A stretch of DNA of 64,000 bases from Amorphochlora amoebiformis (GCA_054601695.1 BAAHQB010000059.1:744001-808000); one strand, 5' to 3'; shown: positions 42,227 to 57,286, numbered from the stretch's first letter. Notes: a model not told the origin generated them from the sequence alone. Numbers and translations: made by a program.

Positions 42227-42307
42227 TATGTATGTCATATATATAAAAACATTCAGATTCCTCCCCCTCGCTCACATCGCGGATTGCGTACCGTGCTTCC
42301 TTCTTGA
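40939..42307 (+). CDS. Small gene of unknown function
   Basis: Exons: up to 41215 (open from ATG 40939; a nested ATG lies at 41035), 41585-41611, 41850-41941, 42136-42166, 42257-42307. They join in phase. Readable parts are VSRSFEHVYPYQPTSYCIRF, VSKYLALPR, ANPNLPVNFRVHARVILAFA and a C-terminal PPPRSHRGLRTVLPS with TGA. The N-terminus from 40939 is hydrophobic (IISGSLFISPTSFPLSVRCL) and could be a signal sequence. An alternative frame is open in the first exon (GFEKFRARVSLPANFLLYPI) but does not join the next exons. It could also be a continuation of the chain ending at 40689. No family recognised. Confidence 0.45.
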
Positions 42308-42832
42308 GTACTCTTTTTGGAATTCTTGACACTCTAATTAATTGAAAGCTCATATGTAGTTGTAGAAAGGTTAAACGTCGAACTGGGCATGCGAAAAATA
42401 TATTATTGGTAGATCAATTATTACACGTGACAGAAATGGGTATCCATAAAATCTAGAAATTACTACTAGTACTATGACTACATTCTAGACATTAACTAGA
42501 CATCTAGAATATTACTGAAATATCTAGAATATTCCCTAGTCTGAGTCTGATTCCACTGGTTCTAGTACGCCAGGCTAGCAGCTACGATCTAGAATGCGAT
42601 ATAATTCTTCATTCAAAATATCAACTACTAAGTTAAATACATACCCTAGATTACGTATACTGGCTCAGGCTAAATTCCAGTTCTGTAACGTTTGGTGAGG
42701 CCACATGATGATTTCATAGATTCGATCAAAGAGCAGACTATGAAAGCGCCCGCAACCGCCTCAAACCCGAAGTTGTGGATACGTACTCTCTTGCGCATGC
42801 TAGGATATATAGCTACTATACAGAGCCTCCCT
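42308..42832. other. CTAG-rich convergent intergenic spacer
   Basis: Lies between a plus-strand stop (42307) and the DinB-like stop (42833). 42440-42600 is dense in CTAGA/CTAGT words, as at 14742-15217. A minus-strand open frame extending through 42670-42832 is just read-through beyond the DinB-like stop in another frame. Confidence 0.55.
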
Positions 42833-43323
42833 CTAGTGGCGCTGGCCGATAAAGTTGAGAGTTGAGGGAGCCATGCCGAATTCATCAGGGATGATCTCAT
42901 CGAGGATTAGCTCTTGTGCGATCACCTGGTTATGCTTTATATTAACGTAGAAGTTATACTGTATATATATATGTGTTTATGACATATTCTATCATGCACA
43001 AATGTATACTTGTGTATAAATAAATATATTAAATACATATGTATATGTATTTATACATATATATATATATATATATATACAATATATATATATATATATA
43101 CATATATATAATATATAGCACTATGCGCACATATGAAATAAATATGTTATATGATACTTAAATATATATATATATATATATATTATATATGGTAGATTAC
43201 ACAGGAATAATACAGATACCTTCATAATGGCGTTGTGATGAATTGCATGATGAGTCACGAACCACAATTCACGAAGAAAGTTTGATCTATAAATATGTAC
43301 ATAAATAAGTTACTGTACGCACA

Positions 43324-43361
<38 letters not shown>

Positions 43362-43737
43362 CATATATATATATGTACACACATATGTATGTATAAATAT
43401 TTATGTATGTATACAGGTATATATTCCATTGTAAAGGCGAATCTACAAATTTGCATATTTATACAATTAACGTACAAATGTATATATTTATGTGTATAGT
43501 ATATGCATAAACAGTTACATTTCACAATAGTAATATACATATGTGTGTATTATATATATATATATACACACATATATATATATAATATATATATATATAT
43601 ATGCTATTTATATTATACGAATACGTAAAACGATATGTAAAACGAGTTCATATATATATATATTTGCATACGCATATACTAGCGAATGCATATTATAATT
43701 ACCTATTTATACATACGCGTGATTGCATACATATATG

Positions 43738-43799
<62 letters not shown>

Positions 43800-43940
43800 G
43801 TACATGTATATGCATGAGGATGTATGCGTAGCTATATTTCGTATTGTATAGGCCAATATATATATATATATATATATGTATATATTATATATATATATAT
43901 ATATACACATATATATTCACATATATATATATATATATTT

Positions 43941-43983
<43 letters not shown>

Positions 43984-44215
43984 TGTATATATACATGCGC
44001 ACACACACAGGCATTGGTGAATCTCAACACACAATTTTCACATATATCTTGTCTTCCACATGTGTATATTCAAATAATTTTCACGTTTTGAATATAAGAG
44101 ATCACAGAGAGAGAGAGAGAAAGAGACGGCGAGAAAGAGAGAAGAGACAGAGAGAAAGAGAGAAAGAGAAAGAGAGAGAGAGTAAGAGAGAGAGAAAGAG
44201 AGAGAGAGAGAAAGG

Positions 44216-44257
<42 letters not shown>

Positions 44258-44294
44258 AAGAGAGAGAGAGAAAGAGAGAGAGAGAGAAATAGAG

Positions 44295-44325
<31 letters not shown>

Positions 44326-44340
44326 AAGAGAGAGAGAGAA

Positions 44341-44391
<51 letters not shown>

Positions 44392-44890
44392 AAGAGAGAG
44401 AGAGAAAGAGAGAAAGAGAGAGAGAGGAAGAGAGAGGGAGAAAGAGAGAGAGAGAAATAGAGAGCAATCACGTGAGAGAAGAGAAGTCACTCACTGAAAT
44501 TTCATGCTCTTTCCTTCCCCATCAATCAGGAACACGCACCTGTATGTGTGTGCATATATTTGTATGTGTAAATAGAAAATGTGAAAATATGTATAAGCAT
44601 TTCTATGTGTATATAAATGACTTACTCGACGGGACGAAGGAGGTCCTTATCTCCGAGAGAATCTATTATCTTATGTATAAATATTCAATATACAAGCATA
44701 GCGTATTTATTTACACTAATATTAAGCAATATATATATATATATATGTACATAGTGTACATGACAATATACATATATATATATATTCCTCTGTTTTTATT
44801 TGAATGTACATACTGTATAGATGTATATATGTATGCACATATATAATATTTCTCATTAAATAATATATATATATATATATATATTATGTC

Positions 44891-44922
<32 letters not shown>

Positions 44923-44995
44923 GTTTGTGCACACATATATATACCTAAATATTAAAACAAATATACATATATATATTTTTATATATATGTATGTA

Positions 44996-45037
<42 letters not shown>

Positions 45038-45513
45038 GTACACTACATGCAAGCTTGTAATACGAATGTACGTACATATGAACGAGTATTTGTATTATGT
45101 ATGTATTTGTAAGCATTCGTATGTTATTTATGTGTAGATATAATCATGGATATGAATATAATACATATATTTTTATATGGACATATATAAATATACATTT
45201 TATATTTAAAGAGATGTAATATTATTCAGGTATAATATGTACATAATTATACATATATACATATGAAATTGAATGTACGATATATAATATATATATATAT
45301 ATATATACATGTGTGTATACACACACACACACATACATGTGTATGTAAAATATACACACGTGTGTACATACATACACATGTACATATACATACATACAAG
45401 TGTATGTATCAGTAGATCATGAATGATCCATTGAATGACATGCATAAATTATAACGTACTGTGCTCTTTAAATGTAAATATACATATATATATATATATA
45501 TTATATATATATA

Positions 45514-45558
<45 letters not shown>

Positions 45559-45748
45559 AATACATATGCATGCATTCTATGCGTATTTCAGTTCACATAT
45601 AAGTCAAATATTTGGTATATGCATACTAATAGTGTCTTTGAGGCTTTCAATTTCTTCGATAGCAGCGTCGGGGTAAAACTCCACATCAGTACCTATGAGA
45701 ACAGTTACATACATATACATAATATACATACATATGTATTACATAACA

Positions 45749-45780
<32 letters not shown>

Positions 45781-45857
45781 TACAAAATATTTACCTAAAC
45801 ATATATATTTATATAACATATATATATATGTATTATATATATAATACATATCTATAA

Positions 45858-45889
<32 letters not shown>

Positions 45890-46763
45890 TTTTACATATG
45901 TAAATATATGCATATTATATTTATAACGATATAATATACATATATACTTACATGTATGTATAATACATATGATGTATACATACACAGACAAATATATATA
46001 ATTTTATATTAAAATGTACATGTATATATACATGCCTGTATGCACTTTTAAATAATACACTTTGGGCTCTCGTTTACATACACCACACATTTATTTTTCA
46101 ATTTTTTTAAAAACACCTCTGATCCTTGAGTCAAACTCCACGATAGTGTCACTTGTACCACCCTCAAGGAGCCTTGAGAGAAGAGAGAAGAGAAGGATAA
46201 TGGTAAGAGGGCAAGAAGAGAGAGAGAAAGGGAGGAAAAACGAGTGGGAGAGAGTGAGAGAGCAAGAGTAAGCGAGAAAGATGGGAGAGCGAGGTTTGAG
46301 ATCTGCATGAGAGGGTTTCCCACCAACCACAACGCATACAAGTTTTTGCGGGGTTGCAGAGTTGGGGTTAGGAGGAAAATGAGGGAAAGAGGAGGTTGGC
46401 TGGGTTAGTACTGGGAAATAAATTCTAAAAGGAGTGGTGGACGAGGGATTGTTTCATGATACAAGGGGGCCTAGGAGGTCAACGGTAGCGGAATGGCTAG
46501 GAAAGCAATCGAGAGAAGCGATTGCAAGGGACAGAGGCGAAGACATTTATACTGGGATACCAGTCGACGAGGAGGACGGGCAAGCGAGGCAGAAGGAATG
46601 TAGGAAGGAGGGAGGGAAAGCAAGAGCAGAGAGCAATGTTTTAGCTAGCGAAAGCGCTAGGGAAGGAAGCAAAGTTGGGTTAGTGGTCCGAAACCTTTTG
46701 TAGTGATCGAGTGAGTGACGGACATGGCCGCCGATAGAGGATTCGGTGGACATGCTCTGCGAC
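42833..46763 (-). CDS. DinB-like four-helix-bundle protein, 5' end unresolved
   Basis: Exons 46763-46695, 46172-46117, 45692-45627, 44662-44626, 44539-44495, 43286-43220 and 42925-42833 join in perfect phase to 143 residues plus stop. The product has the order of the DinB/DUF664-like family: [20 protein letters not shown], then DFDSRIRG-type FDSRIRG, an acidic helix, a beta-like [33 protein letters not shown] and [13 protein letters not shown]. His residues of GGHVRH and THHAIHHN are the expected metal ligands. Function of such proteins in eukaryotes is uncertain (metal-dependent transferase or hydrolase by family). The N-terminal helix should lie upstream; an ATG at 47003 (MAPREIAFSACPS) is a candidate but was not linked by a supported splice. 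Confidence 0.85.
44104..44465. repeat. 360-bp (GA)n / GAAA polypurine tract
   Basis: Nearly uninterrupted AGAGAGAGAAAG repeats on the plus strand, giving long artefactual open frames in several frames. It lies in the intron between DinB-like exons 44495 and 43286, so the transcript carries a long CU tract. Confidence 0.9.
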
Positions 46764-47183
46764 CTAAGAATAAACGAAAGGAAGAAAAGAAAGCGATGGT
46801 AAGAGGAAGTGCAGCTCTTCCTCTTCCCTAAGTCGCTCACAATCATAATCCGAGAAAGGTAAGAGACACAAAGGGAAAGGGAGAGCCAAAATGAGAAGAA
46901 TCGTGTAGTAGAAGAAGAGAGCGGAGACATGTCTGTCTCCTTCAGCATAAAGCACACAAACGAGGGAAGGACATGCAGAAAAAGCAATCTCCCTGGGCGC
47001 CATCCCTCCTCCTTGAGTAGCGGAATATACTAGAAACTACATTTAGGTTCGAAATCGAGATCGTATACATGTAATTTTCGCACGTCATTCCCGAAACGAA
47101 GATTCGTTGTTGCTCGAGGACTGCTACTGCTGCCGGAATAACATCCGAAGGAGTACCTAGGATGTGTCAAGATATTTACAAAC
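46764..47183. other. Unique region upstream of DinB-like and 47184 genes
   Basis: Free of TA repeat. It probably contains the first exon(s) of the DinB-like gene on the minus strand and the divergent promoter of the gene starting at 47184. Open frames exist on both strands but none could be joined in phase. Confidence 0.45.
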
Positions 47184-48070
47184 ATGCAACTCTTCGACAG
47201 ATATCTTTCTTCTCGCCGACCTGATGTCATTCTTCGCACACTCCTGATCCCTCTAGGGATAGCTCGACCAACAGCACGGAAGGCGCTTGCGGGCATTTCT
47301 GGGTTATGTCCCACATACCCTATGTCACATAGGGGTGTCACCTTTTTTGTCACTCTAGTTCGTCACCAGTGAGTCTTTAGCGGGGAGTATCCCGGTCACC
47401 CAGGTATGTCACAGTTCACTCGCAATGGCCGTTCTGGCCACGTTCACGTACGCATCCCCCTTGTCCTTTCCTCCGCCCCTGCACCATTCTCACTCAAACC
47501 AACCCCTTCAGGCTCATCGCGGGCGCCTGTCTCAGTGCCATGGTCAATCAGAGGGTTCGGGACACTGTAGGAAGGCACGCGAGATTCGCCCGTGTGAACC
47601 ATCCCGTGCGGCCCCAGCCCTATGCCTTGCCCTTCACCCACCAGGCCGTGCCCCCTAGGGTCATGGTCATTGGAAAGCGATACAGACGACGAGGGGTACG
47701 GGGGCGGGCGAGTGAGGGGAAAGAGGAGGTAGACTCGAAGCTCGCTTTGATTCAACAGATGAAGGTTTGCAGGGAGAGTATTTAGAGATTTTCATCTAGC
47801 TTTTAGATTTTGAATGATTTGTTTCGGAAGACTTGAGCGGTGTTAGAAAGATGAGAAAAGGGAAAGCTAAGCCTTGTTTGCGTTTTGAAGGTTAAGGAAT
47901 TTTGATTGCGTTTGGTGTATCTTGGCGGGATTGGAGATGTGATGTGATCTTTTTAAAACATTTTTTGTTGTTCTTCGGTACCAGGAGGTTCAATCTGACG
48001 AGGAGCTGAATGCTTTAGTGGACGCTAATGTTATACTTATCGATACTCATTTCTGGTATGTATACATATA

Positions 48071-48111
<41 letters not shown>

Positions 48112-48162
48112 ATGTGTATATTTACACACTCAAATATATGCATGTGTATGTATATATAAATT

Positions 48163-48206
<44 letters not shown>

Positions 48207-48517
48207 TATCTATACACACACAAACATGTATATATATATATATATTGTATATATATATATATATATTATATATATATATGTATATTTACACACTCAAATA
48301 TATATATATATATATATATTATACACACACACACACATATATATATATACACATATATATGCTATCTATACACTCACAAACATGTATATATATATATTAT
48401 ATATATATATATATATACACACATATATATAATATTTACTTCATATATATAATATATATATATAATTCATATATACTTATATATATGTATATATATATAT
48501 ATACATTTATATTTTAT

Positions 48518-48549
<32 letters not shown>

Positions 48550-48858
48550 ATGATGTGAATATATGTGTTTACATAAATATGTAAAAATATACATATTATT
48601 TTCTTATGTATTTATGTACATGCATACATATATATATATATATATATATATACATATGTACAAAAATATACATATATACATATACATATAGTATATATAG
48701 AAAACACATTTGCTATATCCAACTAGGTTGAAAATTAATAGTCTAGCTAAAAAAGCGCCGAATCCACACGAGAAGAATCGTCTGGATAGTGTCGCCCAAA
48801 AGGTATTTCCGGTAATTTTCCATTTTCTCGGTGATGTACAGTCGTGTTTATATAAACG

Positions 48859-48903
<45 letters not shown>

Positions 48904-48997
48904 GTAAAAATGCATATAAGTATATATGCCCTCTTTCCCTCTCCTCTCTGGTTTTTCAATATATATATATATATATATGATATACATATTATATATA

Positions 48998-49029
<32 letters not shown>

Positions 49030-49112
49030 CAATAGCTTTATTCACATATACATACCCCACATATATAAATATATATTATATATAATATGTGTAGATATAA
49101 ATGTATACATGC

Positions 49113-49150
<38 letters not shown>

Positions 49151-49317
49151 TATCATATCATGTATACATATGTACATACACACACGTATAATCATAAAAC
49201 GTGTGTACTCATGATATGCATAGACATCTAATACGAAAACATACATACACACACATATATATATATATATATATAGGTATCATAAATATATATATATAAA
49301 TAGGTATATCCAAATAA

Positions 49318-49356
<39 letters not shown>

Positions 49357-49490
49357 GGTTTGGGAGAGGATGGAGAATCTTAATAAAGCCCAAGAGGGCG
49401 AGTGAGTATGAATCGTCAATATATATATATATATATATATAAATATATACACATACACATACATACACATATTTTTATATATGGATATAA

Positions 49491-49550
<60 letters not shown>

Positions 49551-49714
49551 ATACAAACTATGCGACTGGTATACACATAAAATTATATATGAGTATATAT
49601 ATAGATATCTATATACATAAAAATATATTTATATATATATCTATATATATATATATATCATTTATGTTGTTAATAATAATAACACTAATACAATAATAAT
49701 ATATGTATATATAT

Positions 49715-49798
<84 letters not shown>

Positions 49799-49944
49799 TA
49801 TAATACACATACATGTATATGTATAATATGCCAGATTGTATCTACATATATATAAAAATATATATATATATATATGTATATCTATATATGTGTATAATAT
49901 ATATGTGTATATATTTACATACATATATATATGTATATATGTAC

Positions 49945-49976
<32 letters not shown>

Positions 49977-50067
49977 ATGACATTTGTACTGTAATATATA
50001 TTCATGTATATGTTTTTATTTATGTACAGAGGTAAGTGGTCTTTGGAATACTATGCCATTGTTGGGA

Positions 50068-50115
<48 letters not shown>

Positions 50116-50185
50116 GCATAGATATGTATATATATATATATATTTATATATATATTTATATACACATATATACATATACACACAC

Positions 50186-50222
<37 letters not shown>

Positions 50223-50464
50223 AACATTATTCGTATTCATATTTATATTCATGTACAGAGATGTAAGCGGTCTAGAGGAATACTATGCTATTCTTGGGTC
50301 TCCTGATGAAGATATTCAGGTAATTAGATTCTCCCTTCATTCCATGTATACATGTACCTATTTACATATATCTATATATATATATATCTATTATGCACAT
50401 ATTTCAAAATATATATGAAACATATGTGAAAATGTGTACGTGGTATACATGGATAGTGCATATA

Positions 50465-50495
<31 letters not shown>

Positions 50496-50723
50496 ATCAT
50501 TTACATATATATATATATACATACATATATATACATATATATATACATACATATATATATATACATATATATAGTAACATGTATATATTTACGCACACAT
50601 GATATATACATATACATACATATATATATATATATATGCATACTATATAAGCTGATAGTTAATAGTATATACCACCAGGAGCTCTCTCCCGAGGAAATTC
50701 TCGAAAAGCGCGCCAAAAAGTAA
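47184..50723 (+). CDS. Unrecognised 244-residue, probably organelle-targeted protein
   Basis: Seven exons join in phase: 47184-47368, 47512-47764, 47985-48055, 48727-48802, 49358-49401, 50259-50319, 50679-50723. The N-terminal part ([20 protein letters not shown], then many Arg/Pro residues) lacks acids at first and looks like a targeting region; the next part is very basic ([17 protein letters not shown]). The C-terminal half is helical: [81 protein letters not shown] and TAA. The start is chosen because a strong CA/GTGAGT donor at 47368 joins CAG/G at 47512 in frame; ATG 47540 is the alternative. No family identified; a short plastid or mitochondrial protein is my guess. Confidence 0.7.
50023..50067 (+). 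pseudogene. Decayed partial copy of exon 50259-50319
   Basis: TGTACAGAGGTAAGTGGTCT and TTGGAATACTATGCCATTGT match the acceptor and first 40 bases of the real exon (TGTACAGAGATGTAAGCGGT, CTAGAGGAATACTATGCTAT at 50253-50292). The copy has a two-base deletion that breaks the frame, and no downstream donor. Confidence 0.85.
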
Positions 50724-51213
50724 CAGTTTCAAAAATATTTCCTTCAAGACCATCTCTCTCTCCTAGAATGCATCCCTTACTCTCATTCTCTCTCTTCTGT
50801 GCAAAATTAATATTTCGGTTTACATATTGTACACACGTGTACAGAAATATAGCTAAATTACGCTGTAATATATCATGTATGTATATGTGTGTGTCTATAT
50901 ATATATATATGTGTATGTAAATATGTGTCTACATATGCACACATATATATATGTATATATACATATATATATTCAATAAAATGTAGCTGAATCAATAGCA
51001 TTTAGACGTGTAGAATACATATATATATATGTGTATATATGTATATATATTATGTATATATTCATGTATATAAATAATATACATATGTGTGTATATATAT
51101 ATGTTTGTAAATATACATACATACATACATGGGTATACATACACATTATGTTTATAAATACACAAATAACATACACATACATATACATACGTTCATACGT
51201 ATAAGTTATGCAC

Positions 51214-51246
<33 letters not shown>

Positions 51247-51441
51247 TGAAGGTGGTTGAATCACCAGCGCAGTAAGATATTTAACTTCTATTTATACATA
51301 TGTACACATGCATACATATATTATATATATATATATAATATATACATATATATAAATATTACATATATATATACATATATATATATATATAAATATGTAT
51401 GTATATCTAACTGAAGGTGGCTAAATCAACAGCGCAGTGAG
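50724..51441. other. Intergenic TA-rich spacer with repeated CTGAAGGTGG motif
   Basis: Between the stop at 50723 and the ATG at 51442. It has TA repeat plus two earlier relatives of the sequence just before the next gene's first exon: CTGAAGGTGGTTGAATCACC at 51248 and GTAGCTGAATCAATAGCA at 50985, matching CTGAAGGTGGCTAAATCAAC at 51415. An ATG-led hydrophobic stretch at 50770 (MHPLLSFSLFCAKLIF) could be a leader exon of the next gene in phase, but this is speculative. Confidence 0.5.
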
Positions 51442-51548
51442 ATGTGGAGAAACTTTCGGACGTTTCAAAAACATCACGTTGGTGTTTGGTAATTATATAC
51501 ACACATGTATATATATATATGAATAAATGTATAAATATAAAAATATCT

Positions 51549-51595
<47 letters not shown>

Positions 51596-51619
51596 AATGA
51601 ATGTAAGTATTCATTTAAT

Positions 51620-51658
<39 letters not shown>

Positions 51659-52442
51659 TAACCTCAACTAACCCTAAACCTATCCTGAACCCCGAGTAGC
51701 CCCAATCATAACCCTAACCCTAACACTAACTCTGATCCTAACCCTAACCCTAACCCTACCCTGAACCCCTAGTACCCCTAATCATAACCCTAACCCTAAC
51801 CTCACTCCTAACCCTCACCCTAACAGAGTCAAGTCCTCGGACTAAGACATGCTGAATAATCTGATCCTAGCCCTAATCTACGTCCTAATTCTAATCCTAA
51901 CCTAACCCTAAGCCTAGTCACAAGTCATCGTAATACTAACTGTAATTCTAACCCTAACGCTGACCGTTGTGAAAACATCCATATGTTTGCAAATGTATGT
52001 ATATACATATATATATAAATGTATATATATATGTACGTATATTGTAAGAATATTTTCATACATAATTATGTGTATGCATTTATTAATTTATGTTATGTAT
52101 GTATATTATATATATAAATATTTATATGGATGTATTTATATAATAAAATCTGATATGATGTTACATATGTATATGTGTATGTCTACGTATGATATACGTG
52201 TATATAGGATATGTTTATATAATACATAATATTTATATATATATATATATATGTGTATATATATATATATTATTACACTTAGGTATGGTAACTGGGAAGT
52301 CTACGACGACATACTAGGGGGTAGCCGGTAATATATAAGTAAATAAATATAAGTATGTATTTACATATGAATGGATATACAATATGTGTACACACACACA
52401 TATATATATATGTATATATATATATGATTTACATATATATAC

Positions 52443-52476
<34 letters not shown>

Positions 52477-52656
52477 CATATGTATATATATAAATATATA
52501 CATATATATACACATAATATATGTTGATATAAAAATATATATCTTTACACATATACAATATATATATATACATACGTCTACATATGTAAAAAACATAAAC
52601 AATGTCAGAAATATCGAGCCGACGAGTACGGGCTCGGTACAATGCAGCGTCGAAGG

Positions 52657-52702
<46 letters not shown>

Positions 52703-52916
52703 ACATATATATGTATATATATGTATGTATGTAAACATGTATGCAAATGGATGTATCATAACATATATATCTATATATACATATAGGTACACATTTCATA
52801 TATGTATATATATATATATATATGTATGTATATATACGTGTGTATATATATATATATTTATATACTAATATTTATATGTATGTGTTTTGTAAACATTTGT
52901 ATTCAAATGTACACGT

Positions 52917-52947
<31 letters not shown>

Positions 52948-53009
52948 GTAAATATAATATATACATATATATATATATATATCTATATCTATATATATAG
53001 TAAATATAA

Positions 53010-53043
<34 letters not shown>

Positions 53044-53138
53044 CGTATATTTGCAGGTCTTCTAGAGGACGTTGAAGGAGTCCAGGTAAAAACAATATAT
53101 ATAAATAGAAATACATACATATTATATACATATTATAT

Positions 53139-53171
<33 letters not shown>

Positions 53172-53401
53172 ATAAATACATATATATATATATTTATATT
53201 TCTACATACGTACTACATAATTTGTACATGTATATCCATATATATATATATATATATAAAATACATACACACACATATACATACATTATAAATATATAAT
53301 ATTATACATACACATGTAAGTTGACGCCCCAAATAACCCGAAACTTACATCACGCCCGACCTTCGCTAGATATACATATGTACATATATATATATACACA
53401 C

Positions 53402-53437
<36 letters not shown>

Positions 53438-53853
53438 GTATATGGCTGAGAGGGCGCTGCATTTACTCTAGGCCTAAGATAACGCAACACTTAAATCTGT
53501 TGCTAACGTGATCTGGTGAGGTTGCTAACGTGATCTGGTGAGGTTAACAGAGAAAAACACATGAGCGAGACTCCTAGGATGATTTGCTGACGCGTTCGAG
53601 ATAGCGTCGTACCGTACCTTAGCTCTTAGGGTTAAGATGATGCGAAAGTTTAAGTTTGTTGTTGATAGCGCGAAATTTAAGTTTGTTGGTAAGGTGGCGC
53701 TAGGCAACCTAATATCTATATTATTTATGTGTATGTATGTATGTATATATATATATATATATGTATAGATATGTATAGATAAGGTGGAGCCTCACCTTAG
53801 GCCCTATATATATATATGTATATTGATATGTATATGTATGTATATATATGTAT

Positions 53854-53892
<39 letters not shown>

Positions 53893-54014
53893 CATACATA
53901 CATATAATATATATATATATATAGATAAAAAAAAACCCCAAAGGTGGCGCCCCATCTAATAAACCCTGTAGATATACACTGCTATGTGTATTATTCAAAA
54001 ACATATTGTTCAAC

Positions 54015-54056
<42 letters not shown>

Positions 54057-54200
54057 TATGTATATTATACATATATATATATATGTATATATAGAAATAT
54101 ATATGGATACATATATGTGTATACCGGCTTGTCGGCATATAATCGGGTACACTCTATATTATAAAGCCCTTATCCGTACATTGCACATAATACATATATC

Positions 54201-54246
<46 letters not shown>

Positions 54247-54358
54247 AATTATCCATATATGAACAGAAATGAAACGTAGATAACTATTATATGTATGCAT
54301 ATATGTATACATACATATATATATATATATATATGTGTGTATATATATATATATATAT

Positions 54359-54393
<35 letters not shown>

Positions 54394-55181
54394 CACATAT
54401 ACATAGATGCAGACACAAATATATACAAAATATATTTATATATATATAGGTCTGTCAGCACTTACAGAGAATATCAGAACCCAACGGGGTAGTCCCTATA
54501 CCCCAAGACTTAACTGAAAGGTTATAAGTGTATTCTGAGCGAATATATATGTATATATATATTGTATATAGGTGCTACATACATTCATATACACATATAT
54601 TTATATGCGTATGCATATATATATATATATATATATTTATAATAAATATATGCATAAATATAAATATAAATATATGTATGTATATCTATATTTACAGATA
54701 TATACACATATATAGATATATTTTTATATATTAACTTATATTTCATGCGCAATCTTCTCTACTCCTATCCCTAACCCTAACCCTAACCCTAACTCTAACC
54801 CTAACCCTAATCCTAACCCTAGCCCTAACCCTAACCCTAACCCTAACCCTAACCAAACTCTGACCAAATCCTAGCCCAAGCTCCAATCCACACCAACCTG
54901 ACCCTAATTCTAGAATTTTCGTCTCATCTAACCCTAACCCTAATCCTAAACTTAACCTAACCCTAATTTTTATCTATATGTACAAGTATTATTTATGCAA
55001 TACATATATATGTGTGTAGTAGCCTAAGCTTAACTAACTCAAAGCCTATTCCTAAGGGGTCTGAACTTTTGGCCTCTTTCACCGAAGACATGGCTGGTAG
55101 CGAACGTTTTTAGGTCTGAGCTCTAATGTGTGTGAATGTATACGTACATACACATATATGTGTGTTGTGTGTGCGCGTATG

Positions 55182-55224
<43 letters not shown>

Positions 55225-56358
55225 GCTTGTATGTACATGTGTGTTTATCATATTATACATTTGAATTCACTATGACTATGTAGTGATGTACTATATACAT
55301 ATATACGCGATACAAATACATAAATTCAAATAAATTTCAAGTTTACACACACACACACATATACATACATATATATAAATATATATATGTGTACATACAT
55401 ATATATATATATAGTATGTATATATAGTACGGGAGATCGTATTCTCGACAACGAAATCGATACCCTATCTATGGAAGCCGGTAAGCTCTTCATAACCACC
55501 ATTCACTCACTACGATTCCGTCTTCATAACCTCTCTCTAGTCTCTCGATCTCTATACCTCTCTGTAGTCTCTCTAGTCTCTCGATCTCTATAGCTATCTG
55601 TAATCTCTCTAGTTTCTGGATCTCTGTGTGTATATGTAATATAGTTGCAACAACAACAACATATATGTATATGGTATATATATATATATGTATATATACC
55701 ATATAATCTCTGATAACCAACATTATAGAGTAAACAGAGACAATTCAACACTATGTCTAGCTCTTTCAATCTTCTTCTAGCTCTCTCGATCTCCTTCTAG
55801 CTCTCTGGATCTCCTTCTAGCTCTCTCAATCCTTCTAGTTCTCTCGAACTCTCCCTGGCTCTTCTAGTTCTCTCTAGCTCTCTCTAGCTCCCTCTAGCTC
55901 TCTCGATTTCTCTCTGTCTCTCTCCATCTCTCTCTAGCTCTCTCAATATCTCTCTATCTCTCTCCATCTCTCTCTAGCTCTCTCAATATCTCTCTATCTC
56001 TCTCCATCTCTCTCTAGCTCTCTCAATATCTCTCCATCTCTACATCTCTCTCTAGCTCTCTTGATCTCTCTAGCTCTCTCTAGGCTCTCTGCCTCTTGAT
56101 CTCTCTAGCTCTCTCTAGCTCTCTCTAGCTCTCTCTAGCTCTCTCTAGTTCGCTCTTCCTTCCTTTCCTACCGTTCCCTCTCTCCCTCTTCTCATAGCTC
56201 TCTCTACCCATATATATATATATATGTATATATATGTATATATATATATGAATATAAAAACATATATATATATATATTGTGTATTTATGTGTACTAATAT
56301 ATATATATATATATATGTATGTATATATGTGTATATATGTATGTAAAAGTAATTACAC

Positions 56359-56390
<32 letters not shown>

Positions 56391-57147
56391 ATGTAGGAAA
56401 ATATACATGTACACACACTATATATAACAGCTGTACGATGTGACGATGTCCGGATGCGTGTCATCACAAAATATCAACCCTTAGGACTTCAGGTAATTAA
56501 CCCAAACCCCAATTCCAACTCAGTCAGATGTAACCGTAAACTTAACCCTAACCCTAACTCGAGTCGAACACGCCCAACAACACGATCTGCTGTTATCCCT
56601 AAAAGCACTATAGCCCCACTCTGTGGAGGAGTCAAGGGTCCTCGGACTAAGACATGCTGAATAATCTGATCCTAACTCGGGTCGAGTCAATGGTCCTCGG
56701 ACTAATACATGCTGAATAATCCCTAACTCCGTGTGCTAATCCATGTTAACCGAAATAGTCGAATGCTACTGCAAACCTAACCCTAATCCTATCTGTAACC
56801 GTAAACTTAACCCTAACCTTAACTCTAACGTTAACATTAGTCAGATGCATCTATAACTCATCTCTAAATATAATGTTTAGTTTAGTCAATGGTCCTCGGA
56901 CTAAGACATGCTGAATAATCTGATCTTAATGCTCAGTCGGACGATAAAGACACTTTTGCCCTCGCTTCGATATCCATTGGTATAGGATACCAACAAATTA
57001 GTAAATGTGTATATTAATATATACATATATATATATATATATAATATAATATATATATATATATATGTGCTGCACGTGTGTAAATATATGTATATTATGT
57101 ATACAATATATATGCTAATATATACATATGCATATTTATAGTATATT

Positions 57148-57211
<64 letters not shown>

Positions 57212-57255
57212 ATATGTTTGTGTGAAGCAGAATTTCACAAGCAATACATGTATAA

Positions 57256-57286
<31 letters not shown>

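Noticed and set aside
43983-44846. 287-codon open frame rich in Arg-Glu
   Set aside because: It is the translation of the GA repeat at 44104-44465, which is an intron of the DinB-like gene on the other strand.
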